The position numbers and the translations under genes are program-made. From NCBI GenBank assembly GCA_934590325.1, contig CAKTOW010000015.1:1-51391 (forward strand): DNA of 51,391 nucleotides, in the 5' to 3' direction. Below are positions 8,601 through 18,987 of the stretch, piece after piece. This DNA is from an uncultured Oscillospiraceae bacterium. GTDB lineage: Bacteria; Bacillota; Clostridia; Oscillospirales; Oscillospiraceae. The notes beneath the pieces were generated by a model. That model had not been told where the DNA came from. It searched no databases and saw nothing but the letters and a program-made list of their open reading frames with translations. Numbering within the stretch: the first letter of the stretch is position 1; each line of letters begins with the position of its first letter.

Positions 8601-9788
8601 TTAGCCGACCTTGGCCACGGTGACGAAGTCCCAGTTGCCGCTCTCGGTGTTGCACTTCTTGACAACGGCGCTGTCGCGGTTGGCATCGCCGATATCATTG
8701 AAGGAGATAGCGCCGGTGATGCCCTCATAGGTCACGCCGGGCAGCGCGGCCAGAACAGCGGCGGGATCGGTGGAATCAGCGGCCTTGATGGCCTCCAGAG
8801 CCACGCAGTAAGCGTCATAGCCCATGACGGTCACGGCGGACAGCTTGTCATCGCCGCCGTTGTTGGTCTTGGCGGTAGCGTCGCTGTTGATCCACTCCTT
8901 GATGGCGGCGTCGAACTCGGCATTCACGCCCTCCTGATAGAAGGTGGTCACGCAGATGTTCAGGCTGGTGCCCTTAGCCGCCTCCAGCACCACGTTGGAG
9001 TCCCAGGTATCGCCGGCCAGGATGGGCATGCCCAGACCCTGGGTCTCAGCCTTGGCAATGATCTGCGCAGCGGCCTCCAGAGACACGGGGGAGAAGAACA
9101 CGTCGCAGCCCTGCTGCTGGGCGTTGGTGATGTAGGTGGAGAAGTCAGAGGTGCCCTCGGGGAACTGCTCATACACGCAATTCTCCTCGCCGAAGGCCTT
9201 GATGAAGTAGTTAGCCAGACCGCCGGAGTAGTCGTCGCCCTGCTTGGCCAGGCAGTACGCCTTGGTGGCCTTCAGCTCATTCTTGGCATAGTTGGCCAGA
9301 ACGGTTCCCTGGAACGGATCCAGGAAGCAGATGCGGAAATACACATCGCAGTCGGAAGTCACCTGGGGGTTGGTGCAGGTCACGCCGATGGCAGGCACCT
9401 GTGCCGCGGAGAAGGTATCGCCGGCAGCGATGGACACGCCGGAGCCGTAGGAGCCCAGAACAACGGACACGCCCTCAGAGATCAGGGTCTGTGCGGCGGT
9501 GGGCGCCTTGTCGTTGGAAGACGCGTTATCGGCGTACACCAGCTCGACCTTGTACTCCTCACCGCCGATGGTGACGGTGGGGATCATCTTATTGGCATAC
9601 TGCATGCCCAGGATCTCCTGCTTGCCGCCTGCGCCGTTATCGCCGGACTGAGGCTCAAACACGCCGATCTTGACGACCTTGTCGCCGGAAGCGGAATCAT
9701 CGCCCTTCTGGCTGTCACCCTGCTCACCGCAGGCCACCAGAGACAGAGCCATGATCAGCGCCAGCATCATTGCCAAAAACTTTTTCAT
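8601..9788 (-). CDS. livK: branched-chain amino acid ABC transporter substrate-binding lipoprotein
   Basis: A 395-residue extracytoplasmic binding protein of the periplasmic-binding-protein type I (LivJ/BraC) family. The signal peptide ends in the lipobox LVAC with the lipidated Cys at residue 20, so it is anchored to the outer face of the membrane. The sequence VKIGVFEPQSGDNGAGGKQEILG and the central GSYGSGVSIAAGD motif are typical. It is the first and probably most strongly expressed gene of the operon, with AGGAGG ahead of its ATG. Confidence 0.93.
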   Translation of the reverse strand: MKKFLAMMLALIMALSLVACGEQGDSQKGDDSASGDKVVKIGVFEPQSGDNGAGGKQEILGMQYANKMIPTVTIGGEEYKVELVYADNASSNDKAPTAAQTLISEGVSVVLGSYGSGVSIAAGDTFSAAQVPAIGVTCTNPQVTSDCDVYFRICFLDPFQGTVLANYAKNELKATKAYCLAKQGDDYSGGLANYFIKAFGEENCVYEQFPEGTSDFSTYITNAQQQGCDVFFSPVSLEAAAQIIAKAETQGLGMPILAGDTWDSNVVLEAAKGTSLNICVTTFYQEGVNAEFDAAIKEWINSDATAKTNNGGDDKLSAVTVMGYDAYCVALEAIKAADSTDPAAVLAALPGVTYEGITGAISFNDIGDANRDSAVVKKCNTESGNWDFVTVAKVG

Positions 9789-9815
9789 GGTATATTCCTC
9801 CTAAATTTCCCTTGC

Positions 9816-9838
9816 AGTGGCCGAACACTTCGGCCACT
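9816..9838 (-). promoter_or_regulatory. 5'UTR hairpin of livK
   Basis: A perfect 10-bp inverted repeat, AGTGGCCGAA/TTCGGCCACT with a 3-nt loop, lies in the livK leader between the promoter and the ribosome site. It may stabilise the mRNA or take part in attenuation. It has no T run, so it is not a plain terminator. Confidence 0.5.
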
Positions 9839-9852
9839 CACAGAATACGTGT

Positions 9853-9881
9853 ATTTTAGCGGAAAGATGCCGTAAAAACAA
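9853..9881 (-). promoter_or_regulatory. livK promoter
   Basis: -35 TTGTTT (9881-9876), 17-nt spacer, -10 TAAAAT (9858-9853), reading toward livK. The rest of the gap to the ftsH terminator (9882-10069) shows nothing I can name. Confidence 0.65.
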
Positions 9882-10069
9882 TTGTAACAACCTCTAAAAA
9901 TCCCGGCTTTTGGTGCGTTTTCGGGGCGTTAAGAATCCGTAACGGCCGCGGATGTGTCTCCATGCAGAGGACAAACGCCCTGTGTGCGCAAACTTTTCCC
10001 GCCGGTTGTCTCCCGCTGGCGGACGCCCTCCCCCGTCATTGTGCACAAAACCAATCTCCTTTTTTGTGC

Positions 10070-10100
10070 AAAAACCGGCGGACGCAGGGCGTCCGCCGGT
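10070..10100 (-). terminator. ftsH terminator
   Basis: A perfect 12-bp stem, ACCGGCGGACGC/GCGTCCGCCGGT with a 3-nt loop, followed on the minus strand by a T run. It ends the long gdpP-to-ftsH gene run. Confidence 0.8.
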
Positions 10101-10172
10101 TCTGTACAGGGCATCATACCCTGCCGGTCGCTGTATATTCGTCCGGGCCCTCCCACGAGGGGGTGCCGCGGG

Positions 10173-12011
10173 TCAGGCTTCCGGGCTGTCCGGGGCCTTG
10201 AAGTAACTGTTAAAGGTGTCGGCATCCATGGTCTCGTGCTCCAGCAGGTACTCGGCCACCGCCGTCAACTCCGTCTTGTACCGGGCCAGTATCTCGCGGC
10301 ACTTGCGGTAGGCTTCGTCGATGATGGCGCGGATCTCCGCGTCCATCTCCGCGGCGGTCTGCTCGGAGTAGGGGCGGGTGTGCCCCATGGACTTACCGAT
10401 GAACACCTCGTCGCCGCCGGCGTCGAAGGCCACGTTGCCCATCTTGGCGGACATGCCGTAGGTGCCCACCATCTTGCGGGCGATGGCGGTGGCGCGCTGG
10501 ATGTCGCTGGAGGCGCCGGTGGAGATGTCGCCCAGCATCATCTCCTCGGCGGCGCGGCCGCCCAGGAGCCCGGCCACCCGGTCCAGCATATAATTGCGGG
10601 ACAGGTAGGAGCGGTCCTCCTCCGGTAGGTAGATGGTCATGCCGCCGGCCTGACCGCGGGGGACGATGGTGATCTGATGCACAGGGTCCAGGTCGGGCAG
10701 GGCGTGCATGACCACGGCGTGACCGGCCTCGTGATAGGCGGTGAGCCGCCGCTCGGTCTCGGGCACTACGCGGCTGTGCTTTTCGGGCCCGGCGATGACC
10801 TTGATCACCGACTGGTGGATGGCCTCCTCGGTGATGAACTTCTTGTTCTGCCGGCCGGTCAGCAGCGCCGCCTCGTTCAGCAGATTCTCCAGATCGGCGC
10901 CGGTAAAACCGGCGGTGGCGCGGGCCACACGGGCCAGGTCCACATCCTCCGCCAGGGGCTTGCCCCGGGCGTGTATCTTCAGTATCTCCTCGCGGCCCTT
11001 GATGTCGGGGAGACCCACGAACACCTGACGGTCGAAGCGGCCGGGGCGCAGCAGCGCCGGGTCGAGAATGTCCACACGGTTGGTGGCGGCCAGCACCACG
11101 ACGCCCTCGTTGGCGGCGAAGCCGTCCATCTCCACCAGCAGCTGGTTGAGGGTCTGCTCGCGCTCGTCGTGGCCGCCGCCCAGGCCACTGCCGCGCTGGC
11201 GGCCCACGGCGTCTATCTCGTCGATAAAGACGATGGCTGGGGACTGCTTCTTGGCCTGCTCGAACAGGTCGCGGACACGGCTGGCGCCCACGCCCACGTA
11301 CATCTCCACGAAGTCGGAGCCGGAGATGGACAGGAACGCGGTGTCCGCCTCACCGGCCACAGCCTTGGCCAGCAAGGTCTTGCCGGTACCCGGAGGGCCC
11401 ACCAGCAGCACGCCCTTGGGGATGTGGGCGCCCAGCTCGGTGTAGCGCTTGGGGTCGCGGAGGAACTGCACGATCTCCTCCAGTTCCTCCTTCTCCTCGT
11501 CGGCGCCGGCCACGTCCTTGAAGGTGACCTTCTTGCCGTCGTTGGGGATGTCCTGGATACGCGCCTCGCCGAAGCGGGCCATCTTGTCGTTGACACCACC
11601 CCCGGCGCCGCCGGTGCGGGCGATGAGGTTCATCAGCAGGATGAAGGCCATGGCAGCCAGCACATAGGGCAGCAGGGTGGACAGCCAGTTGGTGCGTCCC
11701 TCCGCCGCGTAGTTGTAGTCGGTGATGATGCCCTTTTCGCTCTGGCTCACCACCAGGTCGTTGAGGTCATTATAAAAGGTATCGAAGCTCTGCAGCTCGC
11801 AGCTGACGGAGGTCTCGTCCTGCAGCTTGGCGGACAGGCGGCGGTCGGTGGCAGTGAAGGACTTCACCTGTTCCTGGGTGAAATACTCCCGCATCCGGCC
11901 GTAGCTGATGTCGTTGGCCCGGCGCATGTTGCCCATCATCTGGGTGATGAACACTACCGCCAGCAGGATGAATATCAGCAGCAGGCCGCCGGAACGTCTT
12001 TTCTCAGTCAA
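10173..12011 (-). CDS. ftsH: ATP-dependent zinc metalloprotease FtsH
   Basis: A 612-residue membrane-anchored AAA+ protease that degrades misfolded membrane proteins and short-lived regulators. It has an N-terminal membrane segment, a short extracellular domain, a second segment near residue 115, Walker A GPPGTGKT, Walker [12 protein letters not shown], the second region of homology around [19 protein letters not shown] (split), and the zinc site HEAGH in the protease domain. It follows lepB by 16 nt. Confidence 0.96.
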   Translation of the reverse strand: MTEKRRSGGLLLIFILLAVVFITQMMGNMRRANDISYGRMREYFTQEQVKSFTATDRRLSAKLQDETSVSCELQSFDTFYNDLNDLVVSQSEKGIITDYNYAAEGRTNWLSTLLPYVLAAMAFILLMNLIARTGGAGGGVNDKMARFGEARIQDIPNDGKKVTFKDVAGADEEKEELEEIVQFLRDPKRYTELGAHIPKGVLLVGPPGTGKTLLAKAVAGEADTAFLSISGSDFVEMYVGVGASRVRDLFEQAKKQSPAIVFIDEIDAVGRQRGSGLGGGHDEREQTLNQLLVEMDGFAANEGVVVLAATNRVDILDPALLRPGRFDRQVFVGLPDIKGREEILKIHARGKPLAEDVDLARVARATAGFTGADLENLLNEAALLTGRQNKKFITEEAIHQSVIKVIAGPEKHSRVVPETERRLTAYHEAGHAVVMHALPDLDPVHQITIVPRGQAGGMTIYLPEEDRSYLSRNYMLDRVAGLLGGRAAEEMMLGDISTGASSDIQRATAIARKMVGTYGMSAKMGNVAFDAGGDEVFIGKSMGHTRPYSEQTAAEMDAEIRAIIDEAYRKCREILARYKTELTAVAEYLLEHETMDADTFNSYFKAPDSPEA

Positions 12012-12027
12012 TTCTCACGCCTCCCTT

Positions 12028-12762
12028 TCACGCGATCCACCGGACGCCCTGCCAGCTCTGGTCAGAGCCCACGGAGATGGCCACCAGCATGCGCCCCTGG
12101 ATGTTGGACACGGGGATGTAGGGCTCGCTGAGGAAGCGGCTGTCGTTGGAGCCGGTGCGGTTGTCGCCCATGACGAAGATACAGCCGTCGGGCACGGTGA
12201 AGCTGCGGTCGCTGTTGGTGACTCCCTGGGTGGGCAGATAACTCTCGTCCAGCTTCTGCCCGTTGATGTAGGTATAGCCGTCCCGGAAGGACACGGTCTC
12301 GCCGGGCAGGCCGATGACGCGCTTCACCAGCACCTTGTTCATCTCGTCGTCCCAAAAGGTGACAATGCTGCCCCGGTCGGGCACCGGGTCGGACACCACG
12401 TAGGGCAGACGCCAGCCTATCAGCAGGGTCTTGGTGGGGATGGTGGTCTCCATGGAGCCGCTGGGGACATAGGCCAGCTGCAGCAGCACCTTGAACAGCA
12501 CGAACACCACCGCCAGGGTGATGACCATGTAGCCGTAGTCCTTCCACAGTCTGCGGCCCCTGGACATGGGCTGCGCCGCCGCTTCCGCTGCGGCAGGCGC
12601 CGCCGGAGCGGTATTTTCCGCAGGCGCGGTCTGCTGCGGGGCGGCGTTCGCCGCCGGGGCAGTCTCCAATGCCGCCTCCGGGACCTTCACCTCCGGGGCC
12701 TTGGGCTCCGGCTTGCTCTTTCCCGCAGTGGGGGCAAGACGCTTTCCGCCTTTCTTTTCCAT
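12028..12762 (-). CDS. lepB: signal peptidase I with Ala/Pro-rich N-terminal extension
   Basis: A 244-residue type I signal peptidase that removes signal peptides outside the membrane. A low-complexity Lys/Ala/Pro-rich cytoplasmic extension of about 65 residues precedes a single membrane helix (about 77-95). The catalytic serine is in PSGSM (Ser103), and the general-base lysine is in the KRVIGLPGE motif. The MGDNR box is also present. The extension is unusual and of unknown role. A gap of about 180 nt separates it from hpt. Confidence 0.93.
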   Translation of the reverse strand: MEKKGGKRLAPTAGKSKPEPKAPEVKVPEAALETAPAANAAPQQTAPAENTAPAAPAAAEAAAQPMSRGRRLWKDYGYMVITLAVVFVLFKVLLQLAYVPSGSMETTIPTKTLLIGWRLPYVVSDPVPDRGSIVTFWDDEMNKVLVKRVIGLPGETVSFRDGYTYINGQKLDESYLPTQGVTNSDRSFTVPDGCIFVMGDNRTGSNDSRFLSEPYIPVSNIQGRMLVAISVGSDQSWQGVRWIA

Positions 12763-12944
12763 TTTTCTTCACTTCCTATTCTCAAAAGGTGCGAGGGTGA
12801 TCGGGCGGATACCACGGCAGACGCACAGTGTTCCGCTGCTTTTACAAAGGTGCAGATCCTGCGTCAGGACGAGGCGCAGGGGCGCAGGCGTACTCTGTGT
12901 ACGTCAAGCCCCTGCAACAAAGTACCGGTGCAGGAGATGCGCCT

Positions 12945-13499
12945 TTACTTGGTGTAAACTTCGGGCTTCAGCACCCCGATGTACGGCATATTCCGGTACT
13001 GCTGGCAGTAGTCCAGACCGTAACCCACCACGAACTCATCGGGCACCTCAAAGCCGGCGTAGTCGGCCTTGATGGGCTTCTCACGGCGGGCGGGCTTATC
13101 CAGCAGGGTGGTGACGGTAACGGAGGAGGCGCCCTTGGTCTTCAGGTACTCGGTCAGGAAATACAGGGTGTTGCCGGAGTCCAGGATGTCCTCCACGATG
13201 ATGATGTCGCGGCCGCTGATGTCCCGCTGCAGGTCGCGGGTGATCTGCACCACGCCGGAGGACTTGGTGGCGTTCTTATAGGACGAGAGGCCGATGAACT
13301 CCACCTCGCTCTTCAGCTGGGTGGCGCGGACGAGGTCCGCCATAAAGATGAAGCAGCCGTTCAGGACGCCGACGAACATGGGGTTTCTGTCCTTGAACTG
13401 GTCATAGAGCTGGTCGCCCATCTCCTGCACACGCGCCTTGATCTGCTCCTCGGACAGCAGCACCTTCAGGATGTCCTGATCCATATTGCTCTTAGCCAT
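12945..13499 (-). CDS. hpt: hypoxanthine-guanine phosphoribosyltransferase
   Basis: A 184-residue purine salvage enzyme that makes IMP/GMP from hypoxanthine/guanine and PRPP. The PRPP loop IIIVEDILDSGNTL is clear, as is the C-terminal DEFVVGYGLDY that contacts the base. It overlaps tilS by 8 nt, matching the conserved tilS-hpt-ftsH order of Firmicutes. Confidence 0.95.
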   Translation of the reverse strand: MAKSNMDQDILKVLLSEEQIKARVQEMGDQLYDQFKDRNPMFVGVLNGCFIFMADLVRATQLKSEVEFIGLSSYKNATKSSGVVQITRDLQRDISGRDIIIVEDILDSGNTLYFLTEYLKTKGASSVTVTTLLDKPARREKPIKADYAGFEVPDEFVVGYGLDYCQQYRNMPYIGVLKPEVYTK

Positions 13500-14808
13500 A
13501 GGTATTTGTTCCTCCGTTATCTTTCATTTTTACAGTGATGTATATGGTATGGCCGGGCTCCCCCGGCAGGGATAGCTGGTCGATACCCACGCCCGGCACG
13601 GCGGCGGCAATGCCGTCGCGGCAGAGGACGGGGACGGCGTCCCGCTGCTCCGGGGGGATGCCCCGGTCAGCAAAAAGGCGCTTGAGACTGCGCTCTCCGC
13701 GGCTGCCCGGCAGGGTGAGCCGGTCGTCACGGTGCCAGCGGCGGACAGTGTAGCGGCCCTCGCGGAGGGCCAGCGCGCCGGGGAGCGGCGCGGCGGACAG
13801 GGTGATGCACCACGGGCCCGCACTGTTGCCGCCCATGCGGAGCGGTGTCTCGTCCGGGGCGGGGTCAGGCAGGGTCAGCGTCAGCACGCCGCCGCGGCAG
13901 ACGGCCTGTGCCCCGCCGGGCAGGGATAGGGTGCCGCCGGTGCGGCACAGGGTCTCCAGCGCCTGGTAGTGGACGGCGGTAAAGTCCTTCTTCCCGGTGG
14001 GAAGGCGGTCGGTCATGAGCCGCAGCATCCGGGGACGCAGGGGCTCCGGCGCGGTGAGCAGGGCACCGCAGGAAAGAGCGGTACCCTCCGGCGGCAGGAG
14101 CGCGGCGGCCTGGCCGTCCAGGTAGTCGTTCTCCCGGCGGAGGATGTCCGCCGTGCGGGCGATATGCTCGGCGGCGGCGGGGTTGATGGTCAGCAGCTGG
14201 GGCATGATCTCCAGCCGCAGGCGGTTGCGGGCGTAATGGGTGTCCAGATTGGTCTCGTCGGTGACGTAGGGCAGTCCATGGCTGGCGATGTAGTCGTCGA
14301 TGGCAGCGCGGGGGGTGTCCAGCAGGGGGCGGATGATGCCGTCCCGGACGGGCGGGATGCCCGTAAGGCCCTGGGGGCCGGTACCCCGCAGCAGCTGCAG
14401 CAGCACGGTCTCCGCCTGGTCCTCCCGGTGGTGGGCGGTGGCGGTGAAGGCCGCACCGGTGGTCTCCGCCGTGCGGCGGAGAAAGTCATAGCGGGCGCGG
14501 CGGCCGGTCTCCTCCACCGTCAGGTGCCAAACGGCGCACAGGGCGTAGACGTCCACCCTTTCGGTGTAGAAGGGGATGTCCCTCTCGGCGCAGAGGGTGC
14601 GGACAAGGTCCTCGTCACGCTGGGCCGTGGGGCGCATGCCGTGGTTCAGATGGGCGGCGGCCACGCGGAAGTCCCGCTGCCGTCCCATGCGCCACAGGCA
14701 GTCCAGCAGGCACACGGAGTCGCGGCCGCCGGACACAGCGCAGAGTATCAATCCGCCGGGGGACGGGAGCATGTGCCAGCGCTCCATCCAGGGCATCAGG
14801 TCAAGCAT
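13492..14808 (-). CDS. tilS: tRNA(Ile)-lysidine synthase
   Basis: A 438-residue enzyme that converts C34 of tRNA-Ile(CAU) to lysidine so that it reads AUA. The N-type ATP-pyrophosphatase loop SGGRDS is at residues 26-31, and the TilS C-terminal domain is present (GERSLKRLFADRGIP). It overlaps dnaB by 8 nt at one end and hpt by 8 nt at the other. Confidence 0.95.
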   Translation of the reverse strand: MLDLMPWMERWHMLPSPGGLILCAVSGGRDSVCLLDCLWRMGRQRDFRVAAAHLNHGMRPTAQRDEDLVRTLCAERDIPFYTERVDVYALCAVWHLTVEETGRRARYDFLRRTAETTGAAFTATAHHREDQAETVLLQLLRGTGPQGLTGIPPVRDGIIRPLLDTPRAAIDDYIASHGLPYVTDETNLDTHYARNRLRLEIMPQLLTINPAAAEHIARTADILRRENDYLDGQAAALLPPEGTALSCGALLTAPEPLRPRMLRLMTDRLPTGKKDFTAVHYQALETLCRTGGTLSLPGGAQAVCRGGVLTLTLPDPAPDETPLRMGGNSAGPWCITLSAAPLPGALALREGRYTVRRWHRDDRLTLPGSRGERSLKRLFADRGIPPEQRDAVPVLCRDGIAAAVPGVGIDQLSLPGEPGHTIYITVKMKDNGGTNTYG

Positions 14809-16165
14809 CGTAGTCGTCCTCGTCGTAGCGGGTCTCCAGCGTGCCGAAGGCGGTGTACTCGGGCATCCAGCGGAGCTCTACCTTGCCGGTCTCGCCGTGG
14901 CGGTTCTTGGCCACGATGCACTCGGCCACGTTGCGCTTCTCGGTGTCGGCATTATAATAGTCGTCGCGGTAGAGGAACATGACGATGTCGGCGTCCTGCT
15001 CGATGGCGCCAGATTCGCGGAGATCGGAGAGCATAGGGCGCTTGTCCTCGCGCTTTTCGTTGGCACGGCTCAGCTGGCTCAGGCACAGCACGGGCACCTG
15101 CAGCTCCTTGGCCATGATCTTCAGCATACGGCTGATGTCGGAGACCGCCTGCTGGCGGTTCTCGCCGGAATAGCCCTTGCCGCCGGCGGAGGTCATCAGC
15201 TGCAGATAGTCGATGACCACCAGGCCCAGGCTATCCAGGCGGCGGCACTTGGCGTTCATGTCCGCCACAGTCAGCAGCGGGTTGTCGTCGATGCGGATGT
15301 CCATACGGCTGAGGGAGGACGCGGCCTCGGCGATGCGCTGCCAGTCGCTCTCCCGCAGGTTGCCGGTGATAAGGCGCTGGTTCTCCACCAGCCCCTCGCT
15401 GGCGATCAGGCGGGTGACCAGCTGCTCCTTGGACATTTCCAGGGAGAAGATGGCCACGGTCTTGCCGCTCTCGCGGGCGGCGGACAGCGCCACGTTCAGC
15501 GCCATACTGGTCTTGCCCATGCCGGGTCGGGCGGCCAGCAGCAGCAGGTCGGACTTGTTCATGCCGTTGATCTTGGTGTCCACGGCGGACAGGCCTGTGG
15601 ACAGGCCCGGCACGGACTTGCCGCCGTTGGCGGTCAGCTCGGCCAGCTGGCTCATAACGTCGCCCAGCACCATGCTGACGGGCGTCATGCCCTGGGCGCT
15701 GCGGCCCCGGCGGATGGCGTAAATGCGCTGCTCCGCCGCCTCCAGCATATCGCCGGCGCTGCCGCTGCCGTTCTGCACCATGGAGGTGATCTTGCCGGCA
15801 GCGTAGGCCACCTGGCGCATGAGGGATTTGTCCTGCACGATGCGGACATACTCCATGACGTTGGCGCTGGTGGGGGTGACCTCCATCAGCTGCAGCAGGT
15901 AGGCGCGGGTGTTGTCGTTATAGCGGCCGTTCTTCTCCAGCTCTCCGGCCACGGTGACGCCGTCGATGGGCTGGGAGTAGACAAACATGTGGTAGATAGT
16001 CTCGAAGATCTCCCGGTTGGTGCGCAGGTAGAAGTCCTGGGCCTGCAGCTTGTCCATGACGTCCTTGATACAGTCGGCGTCAATGAGCATGGAGCCCAGC
16101 ACCGCCTGTTCCGCCTCCGGCGAGTGGGGCATCTGGTTGTTCAGCAGAGCATCGGAAACTGCCAT
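14801..16165 (-). CDS. dnaB: replicative DNA helicase DnaB
   Basis: A 454-residue hexameric helicase. The N-terminal primase-binding domain begins PHSPEAEQAVLGSML. The RecA-like C-terminal domain has Walker A RPGMGKTS, Walker B LVVIDYLQLM and a terminal arginine-finger region. No intein is visible. It sits in the conserved gdpP-rplI-dnaB cluster. Confidence 0.96.
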   Translation of the reverse strand: MAVSDALLNNQMPHSPEAEQAVLGSMLIDADCIKDVMDKLQAQDFYLRTNREIFETIYHMFVYSQPIDGVTVAGELEKNGRYNDNTRAYLLQLMEVTPTSANVMEYVRIVQDKSLMRQVAYAAGKITSMVQNGSGSAGDMLEAAEQRIYAIRRGRSAQGMTPVSMVLGDVMSQLAELTANGGKSVPGLSTGLSAVDTKINGMNKSDLLLLAARPGMGKTSMALNVALSAARESGKTVAIFSLEMSKEQLVTRLIASEGLVENQRLITGNLRESDWQRIAEAASSLSRMDIRIDDNPLLTVADMNAKCRRLDSLGLVVIDYLQLMTSAGGKGYSGENRQQAVSDISRMLKIMAKELQVPVLCLSQLSRANEKREDKRPMLSDLRESGAIEQDADIVMFLYRDDYYNADTEKRNVAECIVAKNRHGETGKVELRWMPEYTAFGTLETRYDEDDYDA

Positions 16166-16226
16166 GGAGAGACCTCCTTTTATTTATGAAATAGGGAACC
16201 GCGCGATATGACCCGCCGCAGCGGCG

Positions 16227-16676
16227 TTACTTTTCTTCGATAACGAGGACATAGACGGTGCCGGAGACCTCATAGCCCAGCTTGGCCTTGACCTCGTAGC
16301 TGCCGAAGCTCTTGATAGGCTGCTCCAGCACCAGCTTCTTGCCGTCCACCGTCAGTCCGTACTGGTCGCTGAGGGCGGCGGAGATCTCCTTGCCGGTGAT
16401 GGCGCCGAACAGCTTGCCGCCCTCGCCGCCCTTGGCGGCGATCTTCACCTGGCTGGCCTTCAGCTTCTCGGCGATGGCCAGGGCCTCGGCCTTGGCCTCG
16501 GCGTCGGCCTTGGCCTTGGCCTTGGCCTGCAGGTTCATGGTGTTGACAGCGTCGGCGGTGGCCTCCACGGCCATGCCCTTGGGAATGAGAAAATTGCGGG
16601 CGTAGCCCTCGGCGGCCTCGATCATCTGGCCCTTCTTGCCCTTGCCCTTGATGTCCTGCTTCAGAATAACTTTCAT
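16227..16676 (-). CDS. rplI: 50S ribosomal protein L9
   Basis: A 149-residue protein with the L9 N-terminal domain ([17 protein letters not shown], then [12 protein letters not shown]), a long alanine/lysine-rich connecting helix and the C-terminal domain. It binds 23S rRNA at the base of the L1 stalk. Confidence 0.97.
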   Translation of the reverse strand: MKVILKQDIKGKGKKGQMIEAAEGYARNFLIPKGMAVEATADAVNTMNLQAKAKAKADAEAKAEALAIAEKLKASQVKIAAKGGEGGKLFGAITGKEISAALSDQYGLTVDGKKLVLEQPIKSFGSYEVKAKLGYEVSGTVYVLVIEEK

Positions 16677-16703
16677 AACAGCATATCTCCTTTTCTGTTT
16701 GTA

Positions 16704-18692
16704 TCAACTCTCAAAATAGTGGTCGATGGCCTGCAGCAGCTTGCCTCTGGCCTCCTCCACGGAGATGTTCTCCGCCTGTCCTCCGGCGGTGGTGGAATTG
16801 CCGCCGCCGCCCAGGGCCTCCAGGATCACCTGGACGTTCACCTCGCCCAGAGAGCGGGCGGACATATACACGCCGGTGCCCTTCCTGTACAGCACGAAGC
16901 TGGCGCGGATGCCCTTGAGGGTCAGCAGCTCGTCGGCGGCCTTGGCGGCCGTCACCCGGTCGCATTCCTCGTCCAGCGCCACCACGGCGATGTCGTCCCG
17001 GTACAGCTCCGCCTGCCGGATGATGGCATAGCGGGCGATCATGGACTGCAGGTCGCCCTGGAACATACGCTGCACGTCCTGGGTGTCGGCGCCCACACGG
17101 CGCAGGTAGGCCGCCGCCTCGAAGGTACGGCCGCCGGTGCGGTTGGTAAAGTTCTTGGTGTCCAGCACGATGCCCGCCAGCAGGGCCTCCGCCTCGCACT
17201 TCAGCACGTCGGAGGGCTCCACCAGGTACTGCATCAGCTCCGTCACCAGCTCGCTGGCGGAGGAGGCGTAGGGCTCGTGATAGTTCAGGGCCATTTTCTC
17301 GATGTAGCTGCTGCCCCGGCGGTGGTGGTCGATGACCGCCACGCGGTTGCAGGTCTCCAGCATCTCCTCGGACTCCACGCTCTCGGGGCGGTTGGTATCC
17401 ACCACCACCAGGAGGGCGCCGGGCTGGCACTTGATGAAGGCGTCGGAGCCGGAGATGGTACAGCCGGCGTACTCCGGCTGCTGGGATAGCCGCCGCAGGA
17501 TGGGATGGGCGGCGTTGTTCTCTGTGTCGATGACGATCTGGCACTGCTTGCCCCGCTTGCGGGCGATGCAGCACACGCCCACGGCGGCGCCCAGGGAGTC
17601 CATGTCCGCGTACTTGTGGCCCATGACGTATATCTGCTTGGCGTCGTCGATCAGCTCGCCCAGGGCGTTGGCCATGACGCGGGACTTGACCTTGGTGCGT
17701 TTTTCGGTGGACTTGCTGCGCCCGCCGTAGAACTCGAAGTTGACGCGGTCTTTGACGACGGCCTGGTCGCCGCCGCGGGAGAGCGCCATCTCCAGCGCCA
17801 GGGAGGCGTTCTTGAACAGCTGCTCGAAGCTGTCCTCGTCCCGTCCCACGCCGATGGACAGCGTGGCGGACACACCCTCGCCGGCCTGCACCTGCCGCAC
17901 CCTCTCCAGCACGTCGAACTTATTCTCCGTAAAGCTTGTGTAGTCCTTCTCCTCGAACAGGAACAGATACCGGTCGCGGTCGTAGCCCAGCAGCAGGCCG
18001 CCGGTGCCCGCCGCCCAGGTGTTCATCTGCTCCTCCAGCGCCGCCAGCAGGGCCGAGCGCTTATTCTCCGGGCAGGCCTTCATCAGTTCCTCGTAGTTGT
18101 CTATCATGAGGATGGCCAGCAGCGGGCGGGTCAGCTCGAGGGTGGTGCGCATCTGCTCGGACTCGGTGACGTCCATCCAGTAGGTAGTAGCCAGGGTGGG
18201 CTGGTCGCCGCCCTCCGGCTCCGGACGGCTGAGAGCGCCGAACACGCGGTAGATGCGGTCGTTCCAGCGGAACTGCTCCGGGTACTCCCGCTTGCCGTCT
18301 ATGAGCCAGCGATAGGTAAAGTCAGGGATGACGGTGTCCACCGCCGTTTCGAATATCTTCTCCTTCTGGGCGGTGAGCTGCATGAACATATCGTTGCACC
18401 ACAGTATCTCGCCGGTGGTCACGTCGAACACCAGCATGGGCAGCGGCGCGTAGAGCATATTGCTGGAGCGGGCGGTATCCATGCCGCCGGAGACCCGGTC
18501 CATGTACTGGCGGACAGAGGCCTGCGCCATCTTATTGCGGCGGCGGCCCACCAGGATGACCAGTATGGCCACCAGGCCCTCCGCCGCCGCCAGCAGCGGC
18601 TCGAAGGGCACCGTCACAGCCACGAAGGCCACAAGGCACAGGCTGTACAGCGTCATATTGGTGCGGAAACCGCGGATGATCTTCTTGCTCAA
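16704..18692 (-). CDS. gdpP: GdpP-type cyclic-di-AMP phosphodiesterase
   Basis: About 662 residues: two N-terminal membrane helices, a PAS-like domain, a degenerate GGDEF domain, and DHH/DHHA1 phosphoesterase domains. The DHH metal motifs are visible as KYADMDS, VVDTNR and VIDHHRRG. The enzyme hydrolyses c-di-AMP. I prefer the TTG start at 18692, which has AAGGAGG 8 nt upstream, over the in-frame ATG at 18725, which has none. It heads the operon. Confidence 0.92.
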   Translation of the reverse strand: MSKKIIRGFRTNMTLYSLCLVAFVAVTVPFEPLLAAAEGLVAILVILVGRRRNKMAQASVRQYMDRVSGGMDTARSSNMLYAPLPMLVFDVTTGEILWCNDMFMQLTAQKEKIFETAVDTVIPDFTYRWLIDGKREYPEQFRWNDRIYRVFGALSRPEPEGGDQPTLATTYWMDVTESEQMRTTLELTRPLLAILMIDNYEELMKACPENKRSALLAALEEQMNTWAAGTGGLLLGYDRDRYLFLFEEKDYTSFTENKFDVLERVRQVQAGEGVSATLSIGVGRDEDSFEQLFKNASLALEMALSRGGDQAVVKDRVNFEFYGGRSKSTEKRTKVKSRVMANALGELIDDAKQIYVMGHKYADMDSLGAAVGVCCIARKRGKQCQIVIDTENNAAHPILRRLSQQPEYAGCTISGSDAFIKCQPGALLVVVDTNRPESVESEEMLETCNRVAVIDHHRRGSSYIEKMALNYHEPYASSASELVTELMQYLVEPSDVLKCEAEALLAGIVLDTKNFTNRTGGRTFEAAAYLRRVGADTQDVQRMFQGDLQSMIARYAIIRQAELYRDDIAVVALDEECDRVTAAKAADELLTLKGIRASFVLYRKGTGVYMSARSLGEVNVQVILEALGGGGNSTTAGGQAENISVEEARGKLLQAIDHYFES

Positions 18693-18754
18693 AAAGCGCG
18701 CCTCCTTCCCGCCGGGGGATGCCATTACATACTACTCCATGGTATGAGTAGTTT

Positions 18755-18783
18755 ATTATAGCACGAAAGGCGGGCGGGTACAA
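18755..18783 (-). promoter_or_regulatory. promoter of the gdpP-rplI-dnaB-tilS run
   Basis: -35 TTGTAC (18783-18778), 17-nt spacer, -10 TATAAT (18760-18755), reading leftward into gdpP. Confidence 0.75.
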
Positions 18784-18868
18784 TACCGGTTTGCGGGAAA
18801 TCAGCGGGGATTTTTCCGCGGCGAGCGGAGCGTGTCGGAAGCGCGTCGGAAGCCGTCGGCAAGTTGGG

Positions 18869-18897
18869 GGTGTACAAACGGGAAGAACTGTGGTATA
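18869..18897 (+). promoter_or_regulatory. promoter of the RNase J gene
   Basis: -35 TGTACA (18869-18874), 17-nt spacer, -10 TATACT (18892-18897), reading rightward. It would give an unusually long leader of about 240 nt. Confidence 0.55.
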
Positions 18898-18987
18898 CTT
18901 TGTGCAAAGTGTCAAATACGGCACGTGTTTTTTGGTTGTTTCGCGGTGTGTGTATGCCGCGGTCAATATAGTAAAACGAGGGTCACA

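Noticed and set aside
12778..12944. Gene in the gap between lepB and hpt
   Set aside because: No frame with ribosome site or family similarity; it may hold a promoter for lepB-ftsH, but none is convincing.
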